A stretch of DNA of 64,000 nt from Paenibacillus xylaniclasticus. Lineage in GTDB: Bacteria > Bacillota > Bacilli > Paenibacillales > Paenibacillaceae. Positions 28,888-37,508 of the stretch are shown here, piece by piece (position 1 is the stretch's first letter; the number at the start of each line of letters is the position of its first letter). Under the pieces are notes generated by a model. It saw nothing but the letters and a program-made list of their open reading frames with translations. It did not search any database and had not been told where the DNA came from. The stretch is from positions 124,001-188,000 of the forward strand of contig NZ_BIML01000005.1 of NCBI RefSeq assembly GCF_004001065.1, given 5' to 3'. The translations under genes were made by a program, and so were the position numbers.

Positions 28888-29519
28888 TGTCTGTCATTCG
28901 TGTCATAATCATTGATAACGACCCAGAATGGCAATACCTCATCGAGCGCGCATGTAAGCAAGACCCTAATATTCAAATCGCAGGTATAACCTCCTCACGC
29001 AAGTCAGGCATTCGTCTTGCACAAGAAACACAAGCTGATATAGCAATCGTAGACGTCAGTCTGACACCTAACGAGACGGATGGAGTTTTGGCTGCACTCG
29101 ACATTTACCGAGAATGCGGAGGCAATACCAAGATTATTATGTTTACAGCAGTAGAGAGCGCCGAAGTCATCCTGCATTCTTTCAATGCCGGTGCGGTACA
29201 ATACATTCCAAAAAAACAACTCAACCAACTTGTAAGCGCCATTAATTTGATACATGATTGTCACTCGCCTTTGGAGCTGCTGCTTCACGATTATCACCAA
29301 CTCAAAACGCAAAGCATGCTTAACCTGCTGTCCCCTAGCGAAAGAGAAGTATTGGAGCATTTATCCCAAGGCATGACTCGAACGCAAATCGAAGAACAGA
29401 TATACAAATCAAGAAACACCATTAAGACACAAATACGAAATATATTGAGAAAGCTAGGGGTCAAATCCACGAAAGAGGCACTTACTAAAATCGAAATGAG
29501 AGGGATTACCGATAAATGA
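28887..29519 (+). CDS. LuxR/NarL-type response regulator
   Basis: 210 residues. Receiver domain 1-120 with acidic pocket D10/D12, phosphoacceptor D56 in IAIVDVSL and the conserved Lys in YIPKKQL. HTH domain at about 147-205 (LSPSEREVLEHLSQGMTRTQIEEQIYKSRNTIKTQ). The ATG overlaps the kinase stop as TAATG. It converges on the bacteriocin-like operon and is the obvious candidate to control it. No characterised orthologue can be named. Confidence 0.92.
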   Translation: MSVIRVIIIDNDPEWQYLIERACKQDPNIQIAGITSSRKSGIRLAQETQADIAIVDVSLTPNETDGVLAALDIYRECGGNTKIIMFTAVESAEVILHSFNAGAVQYIPKKQLNQLVSAINLIHDCHSPLELLLHDYHQLKTQSMLNLLSPSEREVLEHLSQGMTRTQIEEQIYKSRNTIKTQIRNILRKLGVKSTKEALTKIEMRGITDK

Positions 29520-29624
29520 GGTACTTGTAAGTCGTGGATTTCTTTGACTTTGAAAGGCAGAATTGATACGATACGTACATAGGAGTGCACACGAGGCATA
29601 ATCCCATTGATTGGCGAAGCATGA

Positions 29625-29657
29625 GAAAGCGCGGCAGGGTCGCCCCCCTGCCGCGCA
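29625..29657. terminator. Bidirectional terminator between response regulator and peptide genes
   Basis: Arms GCGCGGCAGG (29629-29638) and CCTGCCGCGC (29647-29656), 10 bp perfect, with GCATGAG/CTCATGC further out as a possible extension. On the minus strand TTTCTC follows. The 167-base gap contains nothing else. Confidence 0.8.
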
Positions 29658-29686
29658 GCTTAGATTATTGCCTCATGCACTCCGCC

Positions 29687-29797
29687 TTATTTGCCCATTA
29701 GACCGTCTATAAATCCTCTGAAGAAATCTTTTACAGCACCAATAAAACCAGGCGTTGCAATCGACTCTAGCATCTCAATTTGAAACTGTTGCGTCAT
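29687..29797 (-). CDS. Putative bacteriocin/signal peptide precursor 2 (36 residues)
   Basis: 36 codons from the ATG at 29797, preceded by GGGAGGTGA 6 bases upstream. The N-terminal part is MTQQFQIEMLESIATP, matching the first peptide in FQIE-x-LES and the Pro at position 16. The remainder (17-36) starts GFIGAVKDFF and ends GLMGK: amphipathic, Gly-punctuated, no Cys, net charge about +1, with G28-xxx-G32. Lies 50 bases after the first peptide and before a terminator. The shared leader, adjacent M50 protease with PqqD-like domain and exporter suggest a processed, secreted peptide. Function is inferred; no homologue is named. Confidence 0.8.
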   Translation of the reverse strand: MTQQFQIEMLESIATPGFIGAVKDFFRGFIDGLMGK

Positions 29798-29847
29798 CAC
29801 TCTCACCTCCCTAGACTACCATGAGCCATAATATTACCTCAGGATTA

Positions 29848-29970
29848 TTACCACAGGTCAATCGACAGTACTGCACGAACAGCGGAACCTACAGCATACC
29901 CAATTTTATATGCCACACTTTCAGGTGCGATCATGCTTTCCAGTTGTTCGATTTGGAACATGTTTTCCAT
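29848..29970 (-). CDS. Putative bacteriocin/signal peptide precursor 1 (40 residues)
   Basis: 40 codons from the ATG at 29970, preceded by AAAGGAGGTGAT, a near-perfect anti-16S match. N-terminal leader MENMFQIEQLESMIAP (1-16), then a small-residue-rich hydrophobic tail with YKIGYAVGSAVRAV containing G24-xxx-G28 and a C-terminal DLW. No Cys and few Ser/Thr, so lanthionine or thiazole modification is unlikely. It starts 31 bases after the ABC exporter stop, so it is the third gene of the operon. The pairing with the 36-residue peptide, each with a GxxxG motif, is reminiscent of two-peptide bacteriocins, but there is no double-glycine leader. Confidence 0.82.
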   Translation of the reverse strand: MENMFQIEQLESMIAPESVAYKIGYAVGSAVRAVLSIDLW

Positions 29971-30001
29971 GTGTATCACCTCCTTTCATAAGCCCAAACT
30001 A

Positions 30002-31936
30002 CTATTCATGACGGAGAGCTTCGACAGGATCAAGGCTGCTTGCTCTTCTGGACGGAATCCAACCAGCCAGCAAGCTCAATCCGATGCTGAATAGAAGACA
30101 GAATAATATAAGCCCGGGTTGAATCGAGAATACGCGAAAAGCATTTTCCTTCAAAATCGCCTGCTCAATCACAGCATCACCAATGATGCCCAGAAGCAAT
30201 GCAATAACAACTCCAAAGCCGCCCGCTGCGAATCCGATTACACCCGCTTCAGTAAAAAATATTCTCCTTATATCTTTGCGTCGCGAGCCCATTGCCCGAA
30301 ATACGCCAATTTCTTTCGTACGCTCCAATACGCTGATATACAGTACGATACCAATCATGATTGAAGATACGACAAGTGATATTCCAGCGAACATGCCCAG
30401 TACCCCTTGAACGAATCGAAAATATTGAGTAACACTCTGGAATTGTTCTTCTTCCGTTACGGCATTGAACGACTTGGCTACTAAAGAATCCTTGACCTCA
30501 TCCACCACTTCTTCCGACTCGGCTAGCACCGACGTACCAATCGGACGCGGTTGTTTCTGGACGTCGATCCTAGCCGACAATGCTTCTGCGTAAGAATGCT
30601 CAATATATGATTCGGTCAGCAATCCGAACAGATGCTCACTAATAATCCCGCTAACCGTCATATCAGCCTTCTCGGTCTCCGATGCGAAATTACCGCTATT
30701 AGCGAAATAGACGGTTACTTTCGAGCCAATGAGCTCCGTTGGGTCCTGACCTTCCGCTAATAATTCCTCGGCTAGCGATTCCGGAATAACGATCTCCGAG
30801 TCTGACTTCGGATAATCGCCCGCGACCATTTGATTCCGTTCCTTCTTTCCTATCCATTCATTTGGCTTGGAAGAATAGATCCTCGCCGTCGTGTTATAAG
30901 AACCATGAATAATGCCTGCATCAAACGCATACGAATAATAGGCTGCTTTGACCCCCGGAATGCTTTTTATTTGTTCAATTTGCTCTTTAGTCAGAAGATC
31001 TTTGTCTTCCCCTACACTAACCGAAATGGAGGTCAAATCGAGAATTGGCGACAGCTCCTTTTTAATCTTGGTCTCCAGCCCTAAACCCATGCCAACCATC
31101 AACGCAATGCCGCATATACCAATCGAAGAACCCAGACAGACGAGAGCTGTTCGCCACTTCTTCAGCAGCAAGTTGCCTAGAGCATGCCGAACAGCCGTCC
31201 TTAACCGCATGCCATTCCAGCGCTTGTCTTCTGCCGCAGTACCAGACGAGTCAGACTTCTTCTCAAAGGTCTCCTTGACTACACGACCGTCCAGCATCGT
31301 AATCACATGGTCCGCTTCTGCCGCAATGTCTGCCGCATGCGTCACCATGACAATCGTTGTACCCTTCACGCGAGAGATTTGTTTCAGCAGCTCCAGGATC
31401 ATTTTACCGTTCTGGCTATCCAATGCACCGGTAGGCTCATCAGCCAGAACAATGGTCGGGTTAAGAGCAAGCGCCCTTGCAATAGCGACCCTTTGCTTCT
31501 GACCACCGGATAACTGATTAGGCTTATGATTCGCGCGATCCTCAAGCCCAACGAGCTGAAGCAGCTCCTTACTGCGCCGCCTGCGCTCCGATCGACTGAT
31601 ACCCGCAAGCGTCATCGGCACCTCAATGTTTTCCAGTGCGCTCAAGTGAGGGACAAGATTGAACTGCTGAAAGACAATGCCGATATTTTTTAATCGATAC
31701 TGATCCATCTGTTTCTCGCTATACTTCGTTATGTCTTCGTCCCCGAATCGAATCTCCCCACCGGCCGCGCGATCTAGTCCGCCAATAATATGCAGCAGCG
31801 TCGATTTCCCACAGCCGGAAGGACCGACTATAGCTGTGAATGAACCGCGGTCAATCTCGAACGATACGTCATCCAGTGCTTGATAAGACTCGTTTCCCAT
31901 GGAATACGTCTTATAGACATGGGATAACTTAAGCAT
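30002..31936 (-). CDS. MacB-like ABC exporter, ATPase fused to FtsX-type permease
   Basis: 644 residues. ATPase at 1-225: Walker A GPSGCGKST (38-46), signature LSGGQKQRVAIARAL, Walker B VLADEPTGAL. Then a membrane helix (about 265-285), a large extracytoplasmic domain (about 290-510) and three C-terminal helices of the FtsX/MacB permease type. The ATG at 31936 lies inside the end of the protease gene (8-base overlap) with AGAGGAAG upstream; an in-frame TTG three codons earlier is less likely. MacB-type transporters extrude peptides from the membrane or periplasm; here it is a likely exporter or immunity pump for the peptides. Confidence 0.88.
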   Translation of the reverse strand: MLKLSHVYKTYSMGNESYQALDDVSFEIDRGSFTAIVGPSGCGKSTLLHIIGGLDRAAGGEIRFGDEDITKYSEKQMDQYRLKNIGIVFQQFNLVPHLSALENIEVPMTLAGISRSERRRRSKELLQLVGLEDRANHKPNQLSGGQKQRVAIARALALNPTIVLADEPTGALDSQNGKMILELLKQISRVKGTTIVMVTHAADIAAEADHVITMLDGRVVKETFEKKSDSSGTAAEDKRWNGMRLRTAVRHALGNLLLKKWRTALVCLGSSIGICGIALMVGMGLGLETKIKKELSPILDLTSISVSVGEDKDLLTKEQIEQIKSIPGVKAAYYSYAFDAGIIHGSYNTTARIYSSKPNEWIGKKERNQMVAGDYPKSDSEIVIPESLAEELLAEGQDPTELIGSKVTVYFANSGNFASETEKADMTVSGIISEHLFGLLTESYIEHSYAEALSARIDVQKQPRPIGTSVLAESEEVVDEVKDSLVAKSFNAVTEEEQFQSVTQYFRFVQGVLGMFAGISLVVSSIMIGIVLYISVLERTKEIGVFRAMGSRRKDIRRIFFTEAGVIGFAAGGFGVVIALLLGIIGDAVIEQAILKENAFRVFSIQPGLILFCLLFSIGLSLLAGWIPSRRASSLDPVEALRHE

Positions 31937-33044
31937 CTGCTCCAACTTCCTCTCTCTTCTTCATCCATCTGCTTACAGCAAACACAAGAACTCTCGCGAT
32001 AATATAGACGTATATAAGCACCTCTAAAATAATTGTCATAATCCGAATCCACATTGGTATAGATTCGTGAGTTGTCACATAGTAAAGAGAGTACAGCCCC
32101 ATCATCATAAAAGTGGCCACAGCAACCACAGTGAGCAGTCCATAGACTAGAATAAATTGATCCTGTCTTGTCGTAATCCCCATCACCGGGCCCGCGGATC
32201 GATCCAGAAGCCGCCGAACTCTTTCGAGCGATTTAGAATAAAGGTTAGAGATGCCCGTGCCGTGCGAAAGCACCCAATAACCATCCAGCTTCACGAACGG
32301 AATAAGATTCGTAACTATCATATAGACATTCGTAAAGATAAGCCATGATAGCAATTGCGATTCCCTAGTCAAAAAGAACTGTATCAGCACCGCAATAATC
32401 ACAAGTTGGACGTAAATCCCCCCTAATGCAACCGCTATCTTGCCTCGTTTCTTCTCAAACAGCCAAGCCGAACTTACATCGCAATACATCGCAGGACTGA
32501 AGAATAGCAGCATCAAGCCGATCTTACTGACCTTACCGCCGAAATATCTGCACATAAATGCATGTCCCATCTCATGTAATATGACGCAGCTAATCATGCA
32601 CACATATGCCAGCGCTAGTCTTCCCCCCTTGAAGCCTTGAAGCGCGATACGTTCAATGGAATCATAATGAGCGAAAAAGTGATATAGGCCTATCAGGATG
32701 AATAAATTCATCACCCAGAACGTAATTTGAGTTAACAGTCGAAACCGAATAAACGGAGCGGTCAACCGGGCAAACAATCTATCAGGATTCCAAAGAGGTA
32801 TTTTAATGAAGAAAATATTAAATTTCTCCTTCTTCGGCTCTCCTATAACGCCAACAGAGAGGAACTGTTGTTGAAGCACTTCGAATTGTTCCCGGCTCAA
32901 CTCATGCTTTCGTATGATTTCATCTGTTGAAAGACCTTCACGAATATCTACTAGAATAGATCCTTCCATTATTCCTAATTTAAAATAGCTGGCGCCATTT
33001 CGTACAATATAGGAATCACGCTGCTGAACAATTTCGATGCTCAC
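31929..33044 (-). CDS. M50 intramembrane metalloprotease with N-terminal PqqD-like (RRE) domain
   Basis: 371 residues from GTG at 33044 (GGGGGG about 8 bases upstream; a GTG three codons earlier sits on the ribosome binding site). Residues 1-70 resemble a PqqD-like winged helix (YIVRNGASYFKLG, IREGLSTDEIIRKHELS, FLSVGVIGEP), which binds leader peptides in RiPP pathways. About six membrane helices follow with the zinc motif HEMGH (157-161) and the third ligand in NLIPFVKLDGYW (LDG 253-255). Likely cuts the leader from the two small peptides encoded downstream. First gene of the operon. Family is firm; the RRE assignment is by pattern. Confidence 0.85.
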   Translation of the reverse strand: MSIEIVQQRDSYIVRNGASYFKLGIMEGSILVDIREGLSTDEIIRKHELSREQFEVLQQQFLSVGVIGEPKKEKFNIFFIKIPLWNPDRLFARLTAPFIRFRLLTQITFWVMNLFILIGLYHFFAHYDSIERIALQGFKGGRLALAYVCMISCVILHEMGHAFMCRYFGGKVSKIGLMLLFFSPAMYCDVSSAWLFEKKRGKIAVALGGIYVQLVIIAVLIQFFLTRESQLLSWLIFTNVYMIVTNLIPFVKLDGYWVLSHGTGISNLYSKSLERVRRLLDRSAGPVMGITTRQDQFILVYGLLTVVAVATFMMMGLYSLYYVTTHESIPMWIRIMTIILEVLIYVYIIARVLVFAVSRWMKKREEVGADA

Positions 33045-33174
33045 ATTAGTCACCCCCCGTATCTGCAGTTAGTTCGTTTATCTATTCCCTTTACTGTTAT
33101 CAATTTACCATATATAACCTTTTCTAAGGGAGTCTGATTTTTTTTAATCCTTGACGTGATAGTAAATTTGTATC

Positions 33175-33210
33175 AAAAAAGCCGCGAATGCCATTAAAGG
33201 CATTCGCGGC
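33175..33210 (-). terminator. Terminator of prfA-prmC
   Basis: Minus-strand 12-bp perfect stem GCCGCGAATGCC / GGCATTCGCGGC with a 6-base loop, followed by TTTTTT. The 5' arm overlaps the last codons of prmC. The remaining 130 bases to the protease gene are AT-rich promoter DNA with a short CCTT/AAGG repeat but no clear promoter. Confidence 0.9.
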
Positions 33211-34219
33211 TCTTCACGGCAATGACATGTCTGTCGATGCCGCCGTAGTCCGTAATAATGCGAATGTCGTCCCAATAACCGATTTCCCGCAGCAGGTTGG
33301 CCACGGCTTCGGCTTGGCCGATGCCAAGCTCGAAGCCGACGATGCGCGGCAGCTGGACGAGCGTTGGAAGCTGCGCCGCCATGCGGCGGTACGGCTCCAA
33401 GCCGTCATCGCCGCCAACGAGCGCGAGTCTCGGCTCGTAGTCGCGCACCTCCGGCTGCAGGCCGGGAATGTCACCCGCCGGAATATACGGCGGGTTGGAT
33501 ACGAGCACGTCGATCCGCAAGCCTGCGGGATCGACGGCGTCCGAGAAGCGCCCGGCGTCAGCCGCGGGCGCTTCGAGAGCCCCGCGCGCGTCCGCCTTCG
33601 GCACGAACGGCGCGAGCAGGTCGCCCTGCACGAACATAATGCGCCCCGCCACCCCATGGCGGGCAGCATTCGTGCGGGCGACCTTAAGCGCGTCCGGCGA
33701 CAGGTCGGACGCGTACAGGCGCCATCTCGGACGCTGCGATGCCAGCGTCACGGCGATGGCGCCGCTGCCGGTGCCGACGTCAAGCACCGTCGGCACCGGC
33801 TCACCAGCCGCTGCGCTCGCCTGCGGCCACAGGCGATCGACCGCCTCCAGTACCGCCTCGACGAGCAGCTCCGTCTCCGGGCGCGGAATAAGAACGGCCG
33901 GCTCCACCTGGAACGCCAGGCCGTAAAACCACTGCTCGCCGATAATGTACTGCACGGGCTCGCCTGCTGCCTTACGCTCAACTGCTTGTCCGAATGCTTC
34001 CAGCTGCCGCTTCGGCATCGGCTCGTACCAATCGCGCAGCAGCTCTGCGCGCCCGATGCCGAGCAGATGCATCAGCAGTCGCTCGGCATTCGGCCTCGGC
34101 TCCCCAACGCCAGCTCCCGCCAAAAACGAAGAAGCCTGCAAGCAGGCTTCTCCGATGGTCCAAGACGGACTTATGCTGGCGCCAGACTCGCCGGGATTAG
34201 GCAGAAATCGATCATTCAT
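33194..34219 (-). CDS. prmC: Peptide chain release factor N5-glutamine methyltransferase
   Basis: 341 residues, somewhat longer than the usual 280-290 because of insertions around a GC-rich stretch at 225-240. Methylates the GGQ glutamine of RF1/RF2. SAM-binding VLDVGTGSGAIAVTLA and the catalytic NPPY motif (VSNPPYIPAGDI) are present. Downstream of prfA, its substrate gene, as in most bacteria. The central part of the gene is unusually GC-rich compared with the accessory cassette beside it. Confidence 0.96.
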   Translation of the reverse strand: MNDRFLPNPGESGASISPSWTIGEACLQASSFLAGAGVGEPRPNAERLLMHLLGIGRAELLRDWYEPMPKRQLEAFGQAVERKAAGEPVQYIIGEQWFYGLAFQVEPAVLIPRPETELLVEAVLEAVDRLWPQASAAAGEPVPTVLDVGTGSGAIAVTLASQRPRWRLYASDLSPDALKVARTNAARHGVAGRIMFVQGDLLAPFVPKADARGALEAPAADAGRFSDAVDPAGLRIDVLVSNPPYIPAGDIPGLQPEVRDYEPRLALVGGDDGLEPYRRMAAQLPTLVQLPRIVGFELGIGQAEAVANLLREIGYWDDIRIITDYGGIDRHVIAVKSRECL

Positions 34220-34324
34220 CTCTTCTATCGTCCCTTCGAGCTGTACTCCTAATTCTATTACTAGTTACTAACAAGATTATGCCCTGCTCAATCGCTACTA
34301 TAGCGTTGCTATTTAGCACAAGGC

Positions 34325-35398
34325 TTATGCATTATTCTCCTGTGCAAGCAGATCCGCCTGCTCCGCAAGCGTCAGCGACTGAATGATCTCCTCAATATCA
34401 CCGTTCATGATGGAATCGAGGCGGTGCAGCGTTAAGCCGATCCGATGGTCCGTAACACGGCTTTGCGGATAGTTGTACGTCCGAATCCGCTCGCTGCGGT
34501 CACCCGTGCCGACTTTGCTTTTGCGCTCGCCGGCATACTTTGCTTCCTCTTCCTGACGATGAATTTCATAAATACGCGAGCGAAGCACCTGCAGCGCCTT
34601 CGCTTTGTTATCGTTCTGGGATTTGCCATCTTGGCAAGTCGCCACAATACCAGTCGGAATATGCGTGACACGAACGGCGGACTTCGTCGTGTTGACGGAT
34701 TGGCCGCCCGCTCCGCTTGAGCAGAACGTATCAACGCGGATATCTTTATCAAGAATCTCGATCTCGACTTCCTCGACCTCCGGCATGACCGCAACCGTCG
34801 ACGTAGACGTATGGATGCGGCCGCCCGATTCCGTTACCGGAATACGCTGCACCCGATGTGCGCCGCTTTCATATTTCAGCTTGCTGTAAGCGCCCTTGCC
34901 GATAATCATGAATACGACCTCCTTGAAGCCGCCGAGATCGCTCTCGTTCATGTCCATGACTTCGACCTTCCAGCCTTGCGAATCGGCATAGCGCGTATAC
35001 ATCCGATACAGATCGGCTGCGAATAGCGCTGCCTCATCGCCGCCGGCCGCACCGCGAATCTCGACAATGACGTTCTTCTCGTCATTCGGATCTTTAGGCA
35101 GCAGGACGATTCGAACCCGTTCGTCAAGCTGTGCCTTGCGCTCGGTCAATTCCTCGATTTCGAGCTTAACCATCTCTTTCATCTCGTCATCGAGTTTCTC
35201 GCTGAGCATCAGCTTCGCTTCCTCCAGCTGTTCGCTGACGCTCTTGTATTCTGTAAACGCTTCGTACGCCTCCTGCAGGCTGGACTGCTCCTTGGAGTAC
35301 TCGCGCAACCGTTTCGGATCCCCTGCCACGTCTGGATCACACAGCAGTTCGCTCAACTTCTCATAACGGTCAGCTAATACGGATAACCGGTCTAACAC
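34325..35398 (-). CDS. prfA: Peptide chain release factor 1
   Basis: 357 residues, GTG start with AGGGGTGA upstream. Terminates translation at UAA and UAG. The peptidyl-tRNA hydrolysis motif GGQ lies in [10 protein letters not shown] and the flanking region [19 protein letters not shown] is canonical. About 105 bases upstream of prmC. Confidence 0.98.
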   Translation of the reverse strand: MLDRLSVLADRYEKLSELLCDPDVAGDPKRLREYSKEQSSLQEAYEAFTEYKSVSEQLEEAKLMLSEKLDDEMKEMVKLEIEELTERKAQLDERVRIVLLPKDPNDEKNVIVEIRGAAGGDEAALFAADLYRMYTRYADSQGWKVEVMDMNESDLGGFKEVVFMIIGKGAYSKLKYESGAHRVQRIPVTESGGRIHTSTSTVAVMPEVEEVEIEILDKDIRVDTFCSSGAGGQSVNTTKSAVRVTHIPTGIVATCQDGKSQNDNKAKALQVLRSRIYEIHRQEEEAKYAGERKSKVGTGDRSERIRTYNYPQSRVTDHRIGLTLHRLDSIMNGDIEEIIQSLTLAEQADLLAQENNA

Positions 35399-35536
35399 CG
35401 TTTATTCACCCCTATAAGATTCGGTCAATAGACCGCAACCTTGTATTCATCCCATAATTATAGCACAAGGATGCTTCGGCATAAACTGTTAGATCGATGG
35501 AAGCCGCTTACGAGGCGCCCAAATTCGAATATGCCT

Positions 35537-37279
35537 CTATACCTTGAACGCTTTGAAAGCGGACGACAGCTGTTCCGCGCTGCCTTTCACCGATTCCGAT
35601 ACGCTCGTTACTTCATTCATCAGCTCTAGCTGGCGCTCTGCCGCTTCAGCCGCTGAGCTTGCATGACCTGCCGCTTGAACCGCGATTCGTTCCAGCTCAT
35701 CAAGCGACGCCGCAATTTGTTCGCTTCCTGCCGACATTTCCTCTGCGGACGCCGAAACCTCTTGAATCTGTCCGACGAGCGTGCGAATCCCTTCTTCGAT
35801 CGAACGGAATGCTTCCCCAGCTTGAACCGCTACCTCTGCACCCGCCTTCGTCTCTTCCAGCGAACGCTCGATCGATTCGGCCGTTGCGTTCGTCTGGTCG
35901 ACAATGCCTCCAAGCATGTCACTGACCTGCTGTGACGATTCCGAGGAGCGCTCAGCAAGCTTACGAATTTCCGTTGCGACGACCGCGAAGCCTTTGCCAT
36001 GCTCACCAGCTCTAGCCGCTTCAATGGAAGCGTTAAGCGCAAGCAAGTGAGTCTGAGACGCGATATCCCCGATTAAGAGCAGCGCTTCCTGAATCCGGCC
36101 GCTCTCCTTCTGCAGCTCGCGCATCGACTCTGTCGTGCGGTTCATATCAACTTCGATTGCTTTCATCTGCTGCACCGTCTTCTTAACCAGCTCGCCGCCC
36201 GTTCCGGCATGCCCTGCCGTTTCAGCCGCAACCTCTGACACAAAAGCGGATGACTCCGCGATTCGCTGAATACCGACCGCCATCTCCGTCATTGCCCGCT
36301 GGCTTTCCTGCGAGCTCTGCAGCTGCTGAGCCGAGCCTGTAGCGACTTCGCGAACAGCTTCCGTAACGGCTTGTGTCTGTGATAGCGACTGCTCCGCATT
36401 CGTATGAACATGCTCCGCATGCTTATTAACGTCAATCGACAGCGCCTGTGCATGCTTCGTCAGACCATTCAAGCTGACGATCATGCCGCGGAACGATTCA
36501 GCCAATCGGCCGATTTCGCCGCCGCCCTTATTATCCACCTGTACGGTCAGATCACCTTCAGCCGCTTGCTGAGCCAGCTTCGTCAGCCGCTTAAGCGGCG
36601 AAAGCATCAACAGCATGATAAAGATGACAAGCGCGATACCGACAACCCCGATTACAACAGCCATAATAACCCCGCGCCGTGTCGTTTCGCTTAATTCCTT
36701 AGTCAGTGTGCTGTTGCGCATATCAACCCCGAACAACGCGATTTTGCGTCCATCCGAGTCTGCAATAGGAGCCAAGTACGTCACCCATTCACCCATCTCA
36801 TCGGAATAGACATCAGTTAGGGTAGCTCCTCCCTTCATTGCAGCCTCGTATCCTTTCTTGAACGTTTCCGGCATCGGATAATCAGCGCCCGGCGTCAATG
36901 CTTCCTTACTCGTATTATCCGAAATCAATACCTTTAACGATACGGTTCCGCCCTCTTCCTTCAGGTCCGTAAGCAGCAAATAAGCGTTGCCAATCATCGG
37001 ATTATTCGTCATCGCCGACAGACGCTTGTTCAGCGTCGTGAACGACGCAAACCTCTCCCAGTCTTCTTCCCTCTTGATCACATCCGCCGCCAGATGAATT
37101 TCATTCTGATCCGCCGCGATCTGATACTTCAACATATCTCCAGTTGATTTGATGTTTTCATAATACGTGTCCCGCTGCCGTTCAATTGAATCCGACACCA
37201 GAAACGTCACCATCACAACGATGATCAACGACACCAAAATTGCAAACTTCCATACAAGACTTATTTTTCGCCAACTCAT
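35537..37279 (-). CDS. Methyl-accepting chemotaxis protein
   Basis: 580 residues. N-terminal membrane helix (about 10-29), an extracytoplasmic single-Cache-type sensor domain (30-195), second helix (about 200-222), HAMP (223-275) and a cytoplasmic signalling domain whose hairpin tip reads [32 protein letters not shown]. Senses an unknown ligand and signals to CheA/CheW. A lone gene; the C-terminus lacks a CheB/CheR tether pentapeptide. RBS GGAGGAG precedes the ATG. Confidence 0.95.
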   Translation of the reverse strand: MSWRKISLVWKFAILVSLIIVVMVTFLVSDSIERQRDTYYENIKSTGDMLKYQIAADQNEIHLAADVIKREEDWERFASFTTLNKRLSAMTNNPMIGNAYLLLTDLKEEGGTVSLKVLISDNTSKEALTPGADYPMPETFKKGYEAAMKGGATLTDVYSDEMGEWVTYLAPIADSDGRKIALFGVDMRNSTLTKELSETTRRGVIMAVVIGVVGIALVIFIMLLMLSPLKRLTKLAQQAAEGDLTVQVDNKGGGEIGRLAESFRGMIVSLNGLTKHAQALSIDVNKHAEHVHTNAEQSLSQTQAVTEAVREVATGSAQQLQSSQESQRAMTEMAVGIQRIAESSAFVSEVAAETAGHAGTGGELVKKTVQQMKAIEVDMNRTTESMRELQKESGRIQEALLLIGDIASQTHLLALNASIEAARAGEHGKGFAVVATEIRKLAERSSESSQQVSDMLGGIVDQTNATAESIERSLEETKAGAEVAVQAGEAFRSIEEGIRTLVGQIQEVSASAEEMSAGSEQIAASLDELERIAVQAAGHASSAAEAAERQLELMNEVTSVSESVKGSAEQLSSAFKAFKV

Positions 37280-37415
37280 CCTGCTGTCTCCTCCTACTCA
37301 GCATCTACCTAAATTAGTCTATCTTTTGGCTAAATCTGCCGATATATTTCTTAACGGTTCTGTAAACGCTGTCAATTAGTCGGTTTTGCGAATTTCTGAG
37401 AAAATAATAAAATAA

Positions 37416-37452
37416 AGACACCTTCAGCAGTACAAAACTGCCGAAAGTGTCT
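37416..37452 (-). terminator. ychF terminator
   Basis: Minus-strand 15-bp stem (two G-U pairs; arms 37438-37452 and 37417-37430) followed by TTATTTTATT. Confidence 0.75.
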
Positions 37453-37508
37453 ATTTTCGCAAGGATTACTTAGCGATCCGTCGCTTAAATATAGTAATTT
37501 ATTAACAT

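Noticed and set aside
29687-29970. Assignment of the two peptides to daptides, lanthipeptides or sactipeptides
   Set aside because: Leader and M50 protease recall daptides, but there is no aminotransferase, dehydrogenase or methyltransferase; no Cys for lanthionine or sactionine and no LanM or radical SAM gene.
33188-34252. 354-codon plus-strand open frame opposite prmC
   Set aside because: GC-rich complement of prmC with no start signal; prmC itself has full motifs.
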